A DNA stretch of 11,748 nucleotides. Source: Funneliformis mosseae (lineage: Eukaryota > Glomeromycota > Glomeromycetes > Glomerales > Glomeraceae). The stretch lies in the NCBI GenBank assembly GCA_910592005.1, contig CAJVPP010003399.1, positions 1 to 11,748 of the forward strand, given 5' to 3'. The translations under genes and the position numbers were made by a program. Positions 1 through 8,251 of the stretch are shown in pieces (within the stretch, counting starts at the first letter, position 1; each line of letters begins with the position of its first letter). The notes below the pieces were generated by a model that did no database searches, was not told the DNA's origin, and was given only the letters and a program-made list of their open reading frames with translations.

Positions 1-209
1 TCCAGACCAATATGTTCCGTGGACAAAATGTCTTGGCAAAATTGTCCACATGCCAAATTGTCCTCTAGACAAATTGCCTTTTGGCCAATTTGTCTTTTTC
101 AAAATATAATATATAAACGATGGGTTTGTCCTGAGGAAATAAAAACATTTGATATTATTAAATAAAATTTTCCTTTTGCTTACCATTGTATTACGCAACA
201 AACATCCAT
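1..209 (-). CDS. Possible partial spliced gene, start plus two exons, unknown product
   Basis: Read on the minus strand, an ATG at 209-207 begins a 26-nt exon (MDVCCVIQ plus two bases) that ends at a consensus donor. The intron is 131-183. The second exon (130 to 1) stays open in the joined frame to the window edge, with TGG as the split codon, and its peptide is Trp-rich. I recognise no family. The reading overlaps the iterated TTGTCC repeat, which may explain the open frame by itself. An alternative frame gives a complete short peptide beginning MDKPIVYILYFEKDK and ending at TAG. A stop lies close upstream of the proposed ATG in the same frame. The main support is the quality of the intron, so confidence is low. 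Confidence 0.2.
21..94. repeat. Iterated GGACAA/TTGTCC palindromic motif cluster
   Basis: Five close variants of one motif occur in about 75 bases: GGACAAAATGTC (21-32), GGCAAAATTGTCC (35-47), GCCAAATTGTCC (52-63), GACAAATTGCC (68-78) and GGCCAATTTGTC (83-94). The last two are in the opposite sense to the middle two, so the cluster is both iterated and inverted. It looks like the edge of a dispersed repeat or minisatellite cut by the window start. The alternative is coincidence within a coding exon, because the minus strand is open in one frame through this stretch. Confidence 0.5.
131..183 (-). other. Candidate 53-nt spliceosomal intron
   Basis: The minus strand reads ATG|GTAAGC at the donor and TTTTATTTCCTCAG at the acceptor, with a pyrimidine-rich tract before the AG. 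A length of 53 nt is typical of fungal introns. No textbook CTAAC branch point is visible, only TTAATA-type sequence. In such AT-rich DNA a chance GT...AG pair is possible, but the extended donor and the C-containing acceptor tract stand out from the background. Confidence 0.35.
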
Positions 210-1009
210 CGTCTCATAAATGTTCTATTAAATCTAAATTATCCACTCATTACCCAGGAATAGAAAACTAAAATTTCTTTCTTATGATGACTTCGAGCAT
301 AAAAAATGTTTATACATCTATGAAATGGAAAGTCAATCAATAAAGTGATGGAAAATTGTTATACTATCAAGCATCTCCAATATACCTTAGATTTTTTATT
401 CTCGGATTTATTCTCGAGCTATATTAAGTATAAATTTTGGTTAACAATTGATAGTTTTTATTTGATTTAAGCAAAGCGGATAAAAAGGATCAATGTGTGA
501 AACTTACTTCCTTTTTATACCTGTGGTCCAAGCATCGAATTCTTATCATATAAGTATGATCGCATCATAAAAATGGATACCACTAAAGGCTTATTTCACA
601 TATGTGGAAAGTTCAAAAAAATATTATTTCACGGGATTTGATGTGGATAATTTGGCAGTTTTTAAAAAATGAATCCAACAGAAGTAATCACTACGTCCTA
701 CGAATCAATGCTTCTTTAACATTGAAGGTTCACAATTTCTAACTTTCATTAGATATAAGCTTGGAAAACTAAAAATTTATTTAACGATTTTTGTAATTGC
801 ATTTTAAAGCTTCATTTATTTCGTTATAATTTCATTTGGATTTCGATTTATTCACCTTATTTAATATTTTTTTTTGATGTTTTACTTTAAAGACATTTAA
901 ATCATAACAATTCAAAAATTTTTTCTGCTGAAATATTTGAAAGCTAATTTGGAATAACAAAAAAATTTACTGTTCATACATTTGTACAAATTACAAAAAA
1001 AAAAAATTC
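210..1009. other. Non-coding stretch with one hairpin
   Basis: No ORF of useful length or recognisable gene is visible on either strand. The one clear structure is an inverted repeat: GGATAAAAAGGA (478-489) pairs with TCCTTTTTATACC (509-521) across a loop of about 19 nt, with one extra base. Composition is less homopolymeric than the rest of the window, so old gene or transposon debris may be present, but I cannot identify any. Confidence 0.4.
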
Positions 1010-1250
1010 TATCCGGGACTAAAACTGCATTGTGCGATGCAACAAAGATTTCAAAATGTCAATGGAAATATCAAATATTCTATCATATTATATTATTAGT
1101 TATTATATATATTATCTTTAGTTCTCCTTATATCAACATATATATATAGTAAATTAGATTTTTTTTTTTATAAAATAGTTCCGTAGGTCTGAGTTCTGAC
1201 ACGGTTTTGCAATAACAGGCCTTGGATAAGACTTGGAAACTTTATTATAT
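1010..1250. other. Islands of less AT-rich, possibly repeat-derived sequence
   Basis: Two patches contrast with their surroundings: about 1012-1045 (contains CCGGGACT and TGTGCGATGCA) and about 1178-1240 (contains TTCCGTAGGTCTGAG and AACAGGCCTTGG). They enclose AT-rich filler and T runs. The second patch is open on the minus strand in two frames over about 60 nt. I checked it for a tRNA and found no B box or cloverleaf. A fragment of a dispersed repeat or old coding sequence is the most that can be said. Confidence 0.25.
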
Positions 1251-2160
1251 ATTATTCAGATTGATTGTTATATTAATCACATATTGGAGTTATAATTGTG
1301 AAATTGTATCAATCTTTGAACCTGAGTAAATTATGTATTAGATTCGTTATCTCAGTGTCGATTCAATTCAAGTTAACATTGGCAACCAGACAATTCTACC
1401 ACCTAACAAGTCTCGTCATTATATATGAATTTTGATGTAAGTATTTTAGGAATAGTTGAATTATTCTGTAAGACTAGTCCCTCTTTCCATATTATTCAAA
1501 TATTTGTTATAATTTATATAAATTAATACACATAAACATATTACGTTCATTTAGGTATTGAATTCTTTTAGTAAGTAATAAGTATTTTTTTATTAAACTC
1601 GTAAATAGGTCCAAAAGCTTGCTATTTTTAAGCCTTTTTTTGTACTAAAAAAGGTTGAAGAAGAATTCTGTGTACACAATTAGATATTGTGTGTTTGGAA
1701 GAAAGCATATTTGAAATAAATGTATAATATTTATTTGTTATATTTTATAAACTATGACAGGCACCTTTTGAATTTCATTTTCTGATATATCTCAGGGGGT
1801 AATTCCCTATTATACACATTTCGATCAAATTGAAATTCGATTATTCAATATATTCATTCCAAAATCAAACTTATTATTTTTTAAATTATTTTGTTTTTTT
1901 TTTTACAATTTGGTAAAATATGAGCTAATTATATTAATATTGCATAATATGAATAAAGTAAACTCTGTTATGGCATAAATCATTTAGACTACCGAAACTG
2001 TTTGATGTATGATAAAATATATTATGAAAAATTACTCAATTTAATTTTCAAAATCTTTAAATTTACATAAAGATTAAATAAACTAAATTAATTTAAACGT
2101 TTAATAAATAATTATCATGTAATAAATTATAAAAACTTAAATTTTGTTATTTCAAACTTT
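1251..2160. other. No gene seen
   Basis: This AT-rich stretch lacks any ORF worth reporting and any strong repeat. Isolated GTAAGT and TTTAG sequences occur (for example around 1438-1450), but no pair defines a convincing intron with open flanks. Confidence 0.4.
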
Positions 2161-2165
2161 ATTTT

Positions 2166-2372
2166 ATGTTCGTAAAAACTCAAATTAAAATGTTACAACC
2201 TAATATGATATTTCAAGACATTTATTTTATTTTGGTTATATTATCACATAATAGTTATGTCAATTTTGTGTCTCATTTTATTAACGATTATGCCGTAGCT
2301 CACGAATTTCAAATTCTTGATGAATTTATAATATATATTAATTACTTGTTTCGAAATTCTGTAAAATACTAA
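2166..2372 (+). CDS. Doubtful 68-codon ORF, hydrophobic hypothetical protein
   Basis: An ATG-to-TAA frame of 68 codons encodes a peptide rich in Ile, Phe, Tyr and Asn with a hydrophobic central part (around residues 14-27, IFQDIYFILVILSH). It has no motif that I recognise, and no clear upstream promoter or intron. The minus strand over the same bases is also open for about 45 codons in one frame, so this may be remnant sequence of a gene on either strand, or chance in AT-rich DNA. Codons are almost all A/T-ending, as expected from base composition, so codon use does not help. Confidence 0.15.
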   Translation: MFVKTQIKMLQPNMIFQDIYFILVILSHNSYVNFVSHFINDYAVAHEFQILDEFIIYINYLFRNSVKY

Positions 2373-2439
2373 TAATGTTTCAAGTTCATTCTAAACTTTG
2401 CAATTCATGTGTTTTAATAATCTCTGACTTATTTATGAC

Positions 2440-2900
2440 GTGTTCTCAATTAAATTATTTTTAATAAATAATTCTAGAGTTTGCAATTTGCGGGAGACTT
2501 CGTCCCCTATTTAGCATTAAATAATTGGTTGCATAACTAATTCAATTAAATTTAAAATTTCATTTATGATAAATAAAATATAAAACCAAATTCTTGAAAA
2601 ACATTTAATTATATTGATAAAAAAGTAGTTTAATTTTTATTAATTAAATTAATTTTTCTAATTTAATTTTCTTTGCAGTTAATTTTTTTTTTTAATAATT
2701 TTTTTAAATTGCTTTTTAACCTTATTTAATACTCTCAAATGTTTTTTTAATTAATAATATTTTATTTATTAATTTTTAATAATTTATTTATTTATATTTT
2801 AAAATTTAATTTTATTTTTTAATTTAATTTTTTATTTAGTTTTTTTAATAAGCATTTTATAGACTTTTTATTCTATTTAAATTTAAATAAAATGATTAAA
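2440..2900. repeat. T-rich low-complexity tract
   Basis: The plus strand is dominated by T runs interleaved with TTAAT and TTTATT words, with very little G or C between about 2560 and 2890. No gene is visible. It ends just before the 162-bp tandem duplication. Confidence 0.6.
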
Positions 2901-2915
2901 AGTTATTAAATAGCA

Positions 2916-3188
2916 TAAAAAGTGAATTCATGTATCATTAGTATTACGAACTCCACGAATATCAAATCCACCTTAACGAAAATTAAGATTTGAGTATTTT
3001 CAAACTTTTTGAATAACTTTACTTAGACCACAAAAGGCGATTTTCTTGAACTAAAGTACTGAAATAATGCAAAACGTTAAAAAGTGAATTTGTGCATCAT
3101 TAGCATTACGAACTCCACAAATATCAAACTTACCCTGACGAAAATTGAGATTCAGGTAATTTCGAACTTGATGAACAACTTTACTTAA
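2916..3188 (-). pseudogene. Two-copy in-frame tandem duplication, decayed coding remnant
   Basis: Copies 2916-3026 and 3078-3188 align without gaps over 111 bp, at a 162-bp period, and are about 82% identical; nearly all differences are transitions. The period is exactly 54 codons. On the minus strand the right-hand copy (3188-3078) is fully open for 37 codons and includes NYLNLNFRQGKFDICGVRN and then ANDAQIHF. The left-hand copy keeps the same frame (NLNF, FDIRGVRN) but carries three stops. The linker contains one in-frame stop. I do not recognise the family. The read-through frame and 3n period suggest a former protein with internal repeats rather than a plain satellite. Both copies are now non-functional at best. 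An intron acceptor-like TTATTCAG lies just upstream on the minus strand (about 3201). Confidence 0.45.
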
Positions 3189-3327
3189 GGTATCTTACCT
3201 GAATAAAAAAAAGTAAGAGAATTTTTAATTGCAAAAAATACTACTCAAAATTTTTTTCTGTAACCTGAAATGTACAAAATTGTTAATAATTAAGCAGGCA
3301 TATTATATTTAATTTTTTTTTTGATAT

Positions 3328-3345
3328 TAGTGTTTTTTAACACTA
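3328..3345. repeat. Small perfect hairpin
   Basis: TAGTGTT (3328-3334) and AACACTA (3339-3345) form a perfect 7-bp stem around a four-base loop of T. No T-run terminator context or adjacent gene gives it an obvious role. Confidence 0.4.
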
Positions 3346-3486
3346 TATACAGTTTATGCCATATAGATGTTGGTATCAGGTGATTCTACTTAATATAGTG
3401 GAAGCTGTAGCCATTCCCAAAAAGAAAGGAATAGGTATAAATTTGGTTAGCTTTATGTAGGAACTATAGGAGCCATTTTTATTTAT

Positions 3487-3569
3487 ATTGATATCAATAT
3501 TGATATTAATATCAATATCAATTTCAATTGCAATTTCAATTTTAATATCAATAACAATATCAATATTGA
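3487..3569. repeat. Simple repeat built from ATTGATATCAAT hexamers
   Basis: The stretch is a run of ATTGAT and ATCAAT hexamers with drifted versions (ATTTCA, AATAAC). It starts with the palindrome ATTGATATCAAT and ends CAATATCAATATTG. The sense changes from ATTGAT to ATCAAT near 3507, so the array is itself foldback-prone. It is a microsatellite, not coding. Confidence 0.75.
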
Positions 3570-3673
3570 ATGAACAATGGTTGTTTATATATGATTTTTT
3601 TTAAAAAAAAAATTGTGACTGAATGATTATGATTACTAATTTAAAATAATGAAAGAACCTATAGGTTGATTGC

Positions 3674-3790
3674 TAGAAAATCAGGTTCTGAGAATTTTTT
3701 AGCAAAATTAAGATTTTTATTGCTAATATTATTTAAAATGTATTAAGCCCTTAATTTTAGTTAAAAATTTCTCAGAATCTGATTTTTCTA
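3674..3790. mobile_element. Small foldback element (MITE) flanked by TA
   Basis: Arms at about 3676-3712 and 3750-3788 are inverted copies of each other, each about 38 nt with few mismatches. The left arm begins GAAAATCAGGTTCTGAGAA; the right arm on the minus strand begins GAAAAATCAGATTCTGAGAA. A spacer of about 37 nt separates them. Both ends are preceded by TA inside CTAG, which would fit a Tc1/mariner-type TA target duplication, but the palindromic CTAG makes this ambiguous. It lies immediately left of a degenerate first unit of the tandem array. No transposase is present. Confidence 0.5.
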
Positions 3791-3799
3791 GAAATTCTT

Positions 3800-3873
3800 T
3801 CAGATATTGCATTAACAAAAATTCTGTTTTATCTGATAATTTTAACCAAAGGGATGAACTGATCTAACCTAAG
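3800..3873. repeat. Degenerate outlying unit of the tandem array
   Basis: This segment follows the pattern of the array units downstream (TCAGTTTCATT, then TTCTATCTG, TTTTTAACCTAAG and GGAACTGATCAAACCTAA) in the same order: CAGATATTGCATT, TTCTGTTTTATCTG, TTTTAACCAAAG, GAACTGATCTAACCTAAG. The donor-like CAGCTTACC end is missing. The neighbouring foldback element may have replaced it. Confidence 0.45.
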
Positions 3874-4011
3874 AAAAAATAAAACAAATCACCAATAGTC
3901 CAACCTAAATTTGTCTAAAATAAATAAATTTAATAAAATAAATAAAATTAGTAATCAAATTAATTACTAAAATAAGAAAAGAAAAAATACAATAAATCAA
4001 AATAAATTAGT

Positions 4012-5430
4012 CAGCTTACTTTAGCCTTCATTTGAAGGTTCTGTCTAATTTTTAGTCTAAGAGATGGTAGAGATAGCAGAAATTAACCTAAAATATATAA
4101 TAATAAAAAAATAATTAAAATTAATCAACTTACCTTCACTATGATAACAAACCAGTCAGTTTCATTCAAAGGTTCTATCTGGTTTTTAACCTAAGAGAAG
4201 AATCTAAATAAATAAATAAAATAAATAAAAATATTAAAATAATAATTTATTAAAAAATAAAAAATAAATAAATAAAAATATTAAAAAATAAAAATTAAAA
4301 TAATTCAAATCAGCTTACCTTTACTACAGCAACGAATTAGTCAGTTTCATTCAAAGGTTCTATCTAATTCTTAGCCTAAGTGAAAGGAACTGATCAAACC
4401 TAAATTATTATAAAAAATAAATAAATAAATAAAATAAATATAAACTAAAAAAAATAAAAAAAAAATTTGAGTCAGCTTATCTTTGCTATAGTAATAAATC
4501 AATTAGTTTTATTTAAAGGTTTTATTTGATTCTTAGCCTAAGAGAAAAACAAAAATAAATAAAAATATTAAAATAAAAAATATAAAAAAAAAAGAAAGAA
4601 AACTTGAGTCAGCTTACCTTCACTATATAGTAATGAGCCAGATAATTCTGTTTAAAAGTTTGTTTAATTTTTAGTTTAAGAAAAGAATTAAATAAATAAA
4701 AAAATTTTAAATAAAAATATTAAAATAAAATTTATTAAAAAAAATAAAAAATAAAAAAAAATTCATATTCAGCTTACTTTCATTATAATAACAAACTAAA
4801 CAATTTTATTCAAAGGTTCCATTTAGTTTTTAGTCTAAGAGAAAAACTGATCAAATTTAAATAAATAAAAAAAATAAATAAAAATATTAAAATAAAAATT
4901 TTAAAAAAATAAAAAATAAAAAGAAATTTGTATTAGCTTACCTTTACTATGATTATAAATTGAACAGTTCTATTTAAAGATTTCATCCTATTTTTAACCT
5001 AAGTAGAGGAACTGATCAAATCTAAAAAAAATATAAATATTAATAAAATATAAACTAAAAAAATAAATCAAATCAAATTGACAGCTTATCTTCACTGCTA
5101 AAGTAATAAATCAGATAGTTCTATTTAAAGTTTTTATCCAGTTCTTAGCCTAAATAGAAAAACTGATCAAACTTAAAAAAAGAAAAATAAAATAAAATAT
5201 TAAAAAAAATACAAATATTAATAAAAATATAAACTAAAAAAAAAAATTAAAATAAATTGACAGCTCATCTTCATCAAAATGACAAATTAGACAGTTTCAT
5301 TCAAAAGTTCTATTCAGTTTTTAGTCTAAGAGGAGAACACAATCAAACTTAAATAAATAAAAAAATATTAAAATAAAAATTATTAAAAAAAATAAAAAAA
5401 TCATGTTAGCTTATCTTCGCTGTAATGATA
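4012..5430 (-). repeat. Ten-unit tandem array with exon/intron-like units
   Basis: Unit starts, marked by CAGCTTAC or a variant on the plus strand, are at 4012, 4126, 4311, 4473, 4610, 4770, 4934, 5082, 5261 and 5407 (the last is truncated). Spacing varies from 114 to 185 bp because of an A-rich linker of changing length. The conserved part is about 85 bp. On the minus strand its order is: T-rich tract, TTTGATCAGTTCCTCTCTTAG, a core, then AAG|GTAAGCTGA. This is the layout of intron, acceptor, exon, donor. GTAAG is intact in units 1, 2, 3, 5, 6 and 7; units 4, 8, 9 and 10 have AT in place of GT. The TAG before the core is kept in eight of nine units (lost in unit 5). Divergence between units shows that the array is old. 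Confidence 0.8.
4020..5325 (-). pseudogene. Nine exon-like cores, mostly 57 nt, encoding a 19-residue repeat
   Basis: Core positions on the plus strand are 4020-4056 (37 nt), 4134-4190, 4319-4375, 4481-4537, 4618-4675 (58 nt), 4778-4834, 4942-4998, 5090-5149 (60 nt) and 5269-5325; all others are exactly 57 nt. Read on the minus strand, the core at 4134-4190 is fully open as VKNQIEPLNETDWFVIIVK and that at 4942-4998 as VKNRMKSLNRTVQFIIIVK. The other full-length cores (excluding 4020-4056 and 4618-4675) give the same peptide with stops only at residues 4 and 13. I do not recognise the peptide family; it has a charged or amide-rich front and a hydrophobic tail. If spliced, 57-nt exons would join without changing frame, but no flanking first or last exon was found. 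The units are probably remnants of an exon-duplication array, not an expressed gene. Confidence 0.45.
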
Positions 5431-6275
5431 GTAATTTGTAATTTATTATAATTATTTAATTTTTATAAATTGATTTTTTAATTAAATTTTCAAATTTATT
5501 TCTAATTTCTAATTTTATTTATTTATTAATTTAAATGTAATTATTAATTTTTTTATTTTTTTAATTTTTTTATAATCTCAGATTTTATCTTTTTTAATTA
5601 TAATTTTTAATTTAATATTTTTTACAATAATATTTTATCTTAATTTAATTATTTAATTTAATTTGTTTAATTAATTTTTTTATACTACAATTTTTTTGAT
5701 TAGTATTATTTTTATTTATTTTTAATTTTACCTCTACAATTTGATTTTTTTCAACTTTAATTTAATTTTTAAACATTTGTGATTTTTTTTTTGTTTTGCA
5801 TATATATTTAATTTGAATATTTTATTTTATATTTTTGATTTAATTTTTAGGATCTCTAAAGCATTTATTTAATGAATTGATTAATTATATTTGATTAATC
5901 AAATTGAAATCAAAAATCATTAAATCTTAAGAAATGATAATTAATTCTCAAATTAATTTAAATTCTTATATAATAGCATCAAAAACATTAAAACCTATTT
6001 ATTAAAAAATGCTGCTTATATTGTACTATCAAACACAAATAATGTTTCATAATTATTTTTTTAAAAAATGAAACTGTTCTTTAAAAAATTAATATAAAGA
6101 AATATCAATAAAGTATTACTCTTAAGTTTTCTATCTAAAAAACTAGTAATTTAAATAAAAAAAAGATAGATAGAAAAAAAGTAAAAAAGCTAAAAAATAA
6201 AATAAAAAGTATTTTATTATAACAGTAAATACAAGTAAAATTAATAATGATATTTATAAAAATTAAATATAATAC
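5431..6275. other. Low-complexity AT tract with inverted repeats, no gene
   Basis: At about 5430 the plus strand switches from A-rich to T-rich, and it turns A-rich again after about 5900. A hairpin-prone pair lies at 5831-5848 and 5900-5917 (ATTTTTGATTTAATTTTT against the complement of CAAATTGAAATCAAAAAT), and it overlaps the perfect 16-base palindrome ATTTGATTAATCAAAT at 5889-5904. No reading frame or known motif is visible. Confidence 0.45.
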
Positions 6276-6334
6276 ATATGTTACTTTTAAATATTAAGGC
6301 TATCCTCTGGCTGACTATAATCATAAATCTAGTT
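6276..6334 (+). repeat. Dispersed repeat, copy A
   Basis: This segment is a direct copy of 9240-9302. The first 22 bases are identical (6276-6297 and 9240-9261). After a 4-base length difference, the next 37 bases (GGCTATCC to AATCTAGTT) match at 28 of 37 without gaps. A 15-base identity, AGATTGATAAAGATT, follows at a similar distance downstream in both (about 6487 and 9466), suggesting that the original repeat unit was at least 200 bp. Confidence 0.55.
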
Positions 6335-7050
6335 TTTTAAAAAAGATTAGATTAATTACAATGTTTACAAATATACAAAAATTTTGTAATATAAAAAATA
6401 AAAAGATTGATAAACTGAATATGAAATACAAAAAAATGTAATACAATAATTTTTATGTTAAAGATATTTTTTAACATAATAAAATAGATTGATAAAGATT
6501 AATAAAATCAATAAATATATATTTTATTTAAAATATAATAGTTAAATTTCACAATACAAAAGTATTACAGAAAAATTTAAATCACAATTTATTTAAATGA
6601 TAACATAATAATATAGCTATAGCTGTAGTTTATAAAACAATTATATCAACTTTAAATTTAATATTTACAAGAAGCAGTAACAAAATCAGTCAAAATATAT
6701 AGAGATTGCTGAAGATCTATAAAATTAAAAACAAATTAAGCAAAAAATGAATAAATGCAAAAATGATCATCAAAAATTCATAATATCAAAAGTATATATT
6801 CGCTAAATTATAGTACTAACAGTTAGACTCTAACAAGATACACAAGTTATATATCTAAATAACTCATTAATAAAAGAAATATATGTAATAAAACTATCAG
6901 CATAATTACTGATATAATTAAACAATAGCTAAGTGTGCAAATAGCATTTTGTGTATATGATACAATATTCAAAGATAGATTATAAGAGAAACATCCTACT
7001 TTTATTAACAGTTCATAAAATACAGAATCTTACCTTACATTCTATTTCAT
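6335..7050. other. A-rich stretch, no gene, one hairpin
   Basis: The only defined structure is a perfect inverted repeat, TTATGTTAAA (6453-6462) and TTTAACATAA (6470-6479), with a 7-nt loop. No coding potential or recognised element was found on either strand. Confidence 0.4.
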
Positions 7051-7053
7051 TAG

Positions 7054-7061
7054 ATCTTAGC
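7054..7061 (+). repeat. Left target-site duplication ATCTTAGC
   Basis: Eight bases directly outside the left inverted repeat are repeated exactly at 8244-8251 directly outside the right one. Eight bases is the duplication size of the hAT superfamily. The next three bases (TAA) also agree on both sides, so the true limit could be drawn at 11 bp, but the 8-bp choice gives the better terminal inverted repeat. Confidence 0.7.
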
Positions 7062-8243
7062 TAATACTTTGAACAGTTCAGTTCAGTCTGGATTATAGGC
7101 CAATCTGAAACTGAACTGAAAATTTCAGTTCAGTTCAATTTGAATTATAAATCTTAAAAATGCCAATCTGAAACTGAACTGATTCGTAAAGTAAAAATCT
7201 GAACTGAACTGAAATTTTCAGATTAATCCAAAATTTCAGATCATTTGGAATGATAATTTTATTATTCTAATTAAATGATCCTTTTATTATTCTTTTGAAA
7301 TGATACTATAATCATTTCAATCGAATAATTTTCTTATCATTTGTTTAGAATGTTAACTTCAATTATTCTAAATGAATAATTCTTTATCATTTTTTTTGAA
7401 ATGATAATTTTATTATTCTAATTGAACGATTTTCTTATCATTCATTTAGAATGATAACTTTAATTATTCCAAATGAATGATTCTTTTATCATACATTTAG
7501 AATGATATTTTCATCATTTCAATCAAATGATTTTCTTATCGTTCATTTAGAATGATAACTTCAATCATTCTAAATGAACAATTCTTTTATTATTCGTTTA
7601 GAATGATATTTTATTATTTCAATCGAATGATTTTCTTATCATTCATTTAGAATGATAACTTCAATCATTCCAAATAAACGATTCTTTTATTATTTGTTTA
7701 AAACGATATTTTCATCATTTCAATTGAATGATTTTCTTATCATTTATTTAAAATGATAACTTCAATCATTCTAAATGAACAATTCTTTTATCATTTATTT
7801 AGAATAATTTAATCATTCCAATTGAACAATCCTTTTATCATTCTTTTATAATGATAATTTAATCATTTCAATTAAATAATTTTCTTATCATTCATTTGAA
7901 ATGATAACTTTAATCATTCTAAATGAACGATTTTTTTATCATTCTTTTGAAACAATAATTTAATTGTTCTAATTAAACGATTTCTTATAATTCATTTGGA
8001 ATGATAACTTCAATCATTTCAAAAGAATAATAAATTTAATCATTTCAAACGATCCAAAATTTCAGATTAATCTGAAATTTTCAGTTCAGTTCAGATTTTT
8101 TTCATTTCAGATTAAATTTATAGTCCGAAAAAAATCCAAACTGAACTGAAAATTTTCAGATTGAATTTTTTGCAATCCAAAACTGAACTGAAGTTGATCT
8201 GAACTAAAAATTTTCAGATTAATCTGAACCATTCAGAGCTTTA
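7062..8243. mobile_element. Non-autonomous hAT-like transposon (MITE), 1,182 bp
   Basis: The ends are imperfect inverted repeats: TAATACTTTGAACAGTTCAG on the left and, on the minus strand, TAAAGCTCTGAATGGTTCAG on the right (15 of 20 match). An 8-bp duplication flanks them. About 190 bp inside each end is packed with TCAGTTCAG/CTGAACTGA and CAGATTAATCTGAA motifs in inverted order, so the two halves fold on each other. hAT elements of plants and fungi often carry CGGTTCGG subterminal repeats; here G after C is usually A, as expected if CpG has decayed. The centre is a satellite with no transposase, so the element would have depended on an autonomous relative. No matching transposase is in this window. 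Superfamily assignment rests on duplication length and end sequence only. Confidence 0.7.
7250..8045. repeat. Internal satellite of the MITE, about 100-bp period
   Basis: The phrase GATTTTCTTATCATTCATTTAG or a variant recurs at about 7329, 7428, 7529, 7629, 7730, 7878 and 7979, so the period is about 100 bp with one longer step. Each period holds two related half-units of about 50 bp, one with GATAACTTCAATCATTC and one with GATATTTTCATCATTTC. Each half contains a short inverted pair (GAATGAT and ATCATTC around a 7-nt spacer), making the array a string of hairpins. No frame stays open. Confidence 0.75.
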
Positions 8244-8251
8244 ATCTTAGC
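8244..8251 (+). repeat. Right target-site duplication ATCTTAGC
   Basis: Exact copy of 7054-7061, directly outside the right inverted repeat of the hAT-like element. It shows that the element inserted here and has not been rearranged at its ends since. Confidence 0.7.

Noticed and set aside
1170..1245. tRNA-like patch (TTCCGTAGGTCTGAG, GACACGG)
   Set aside because: No acceptor stem, no B box and no anticodon arm could be paired.
2166..2372. Confident membrane protein gene
   Set aside because: The hydrophobic composition follows from AT-rich codons, the opposite strand is nearly as open, and no motif or conserved signal supports it.
3320..3345. Intrinsic terminator
   Set aside because: The hairpin has an A/T-rich stem and no adjacent bacterial-type gene; the setting is eukaryotic.
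4012..5430. CRISPR-like or LTR-derived array
   Set aside because: Linkers are A-rich low-complexity sequence of varying length rather than unique spacers, and the conserved part carries splice-like ends and a coding frame.
7250..8045. CRISPR array
   Set aside because: The repeats are imperfect, contiguous halves of a 100-bp satellite with no unique spacers, lie inside a transposon, and the DNA is eukaryotic in character.
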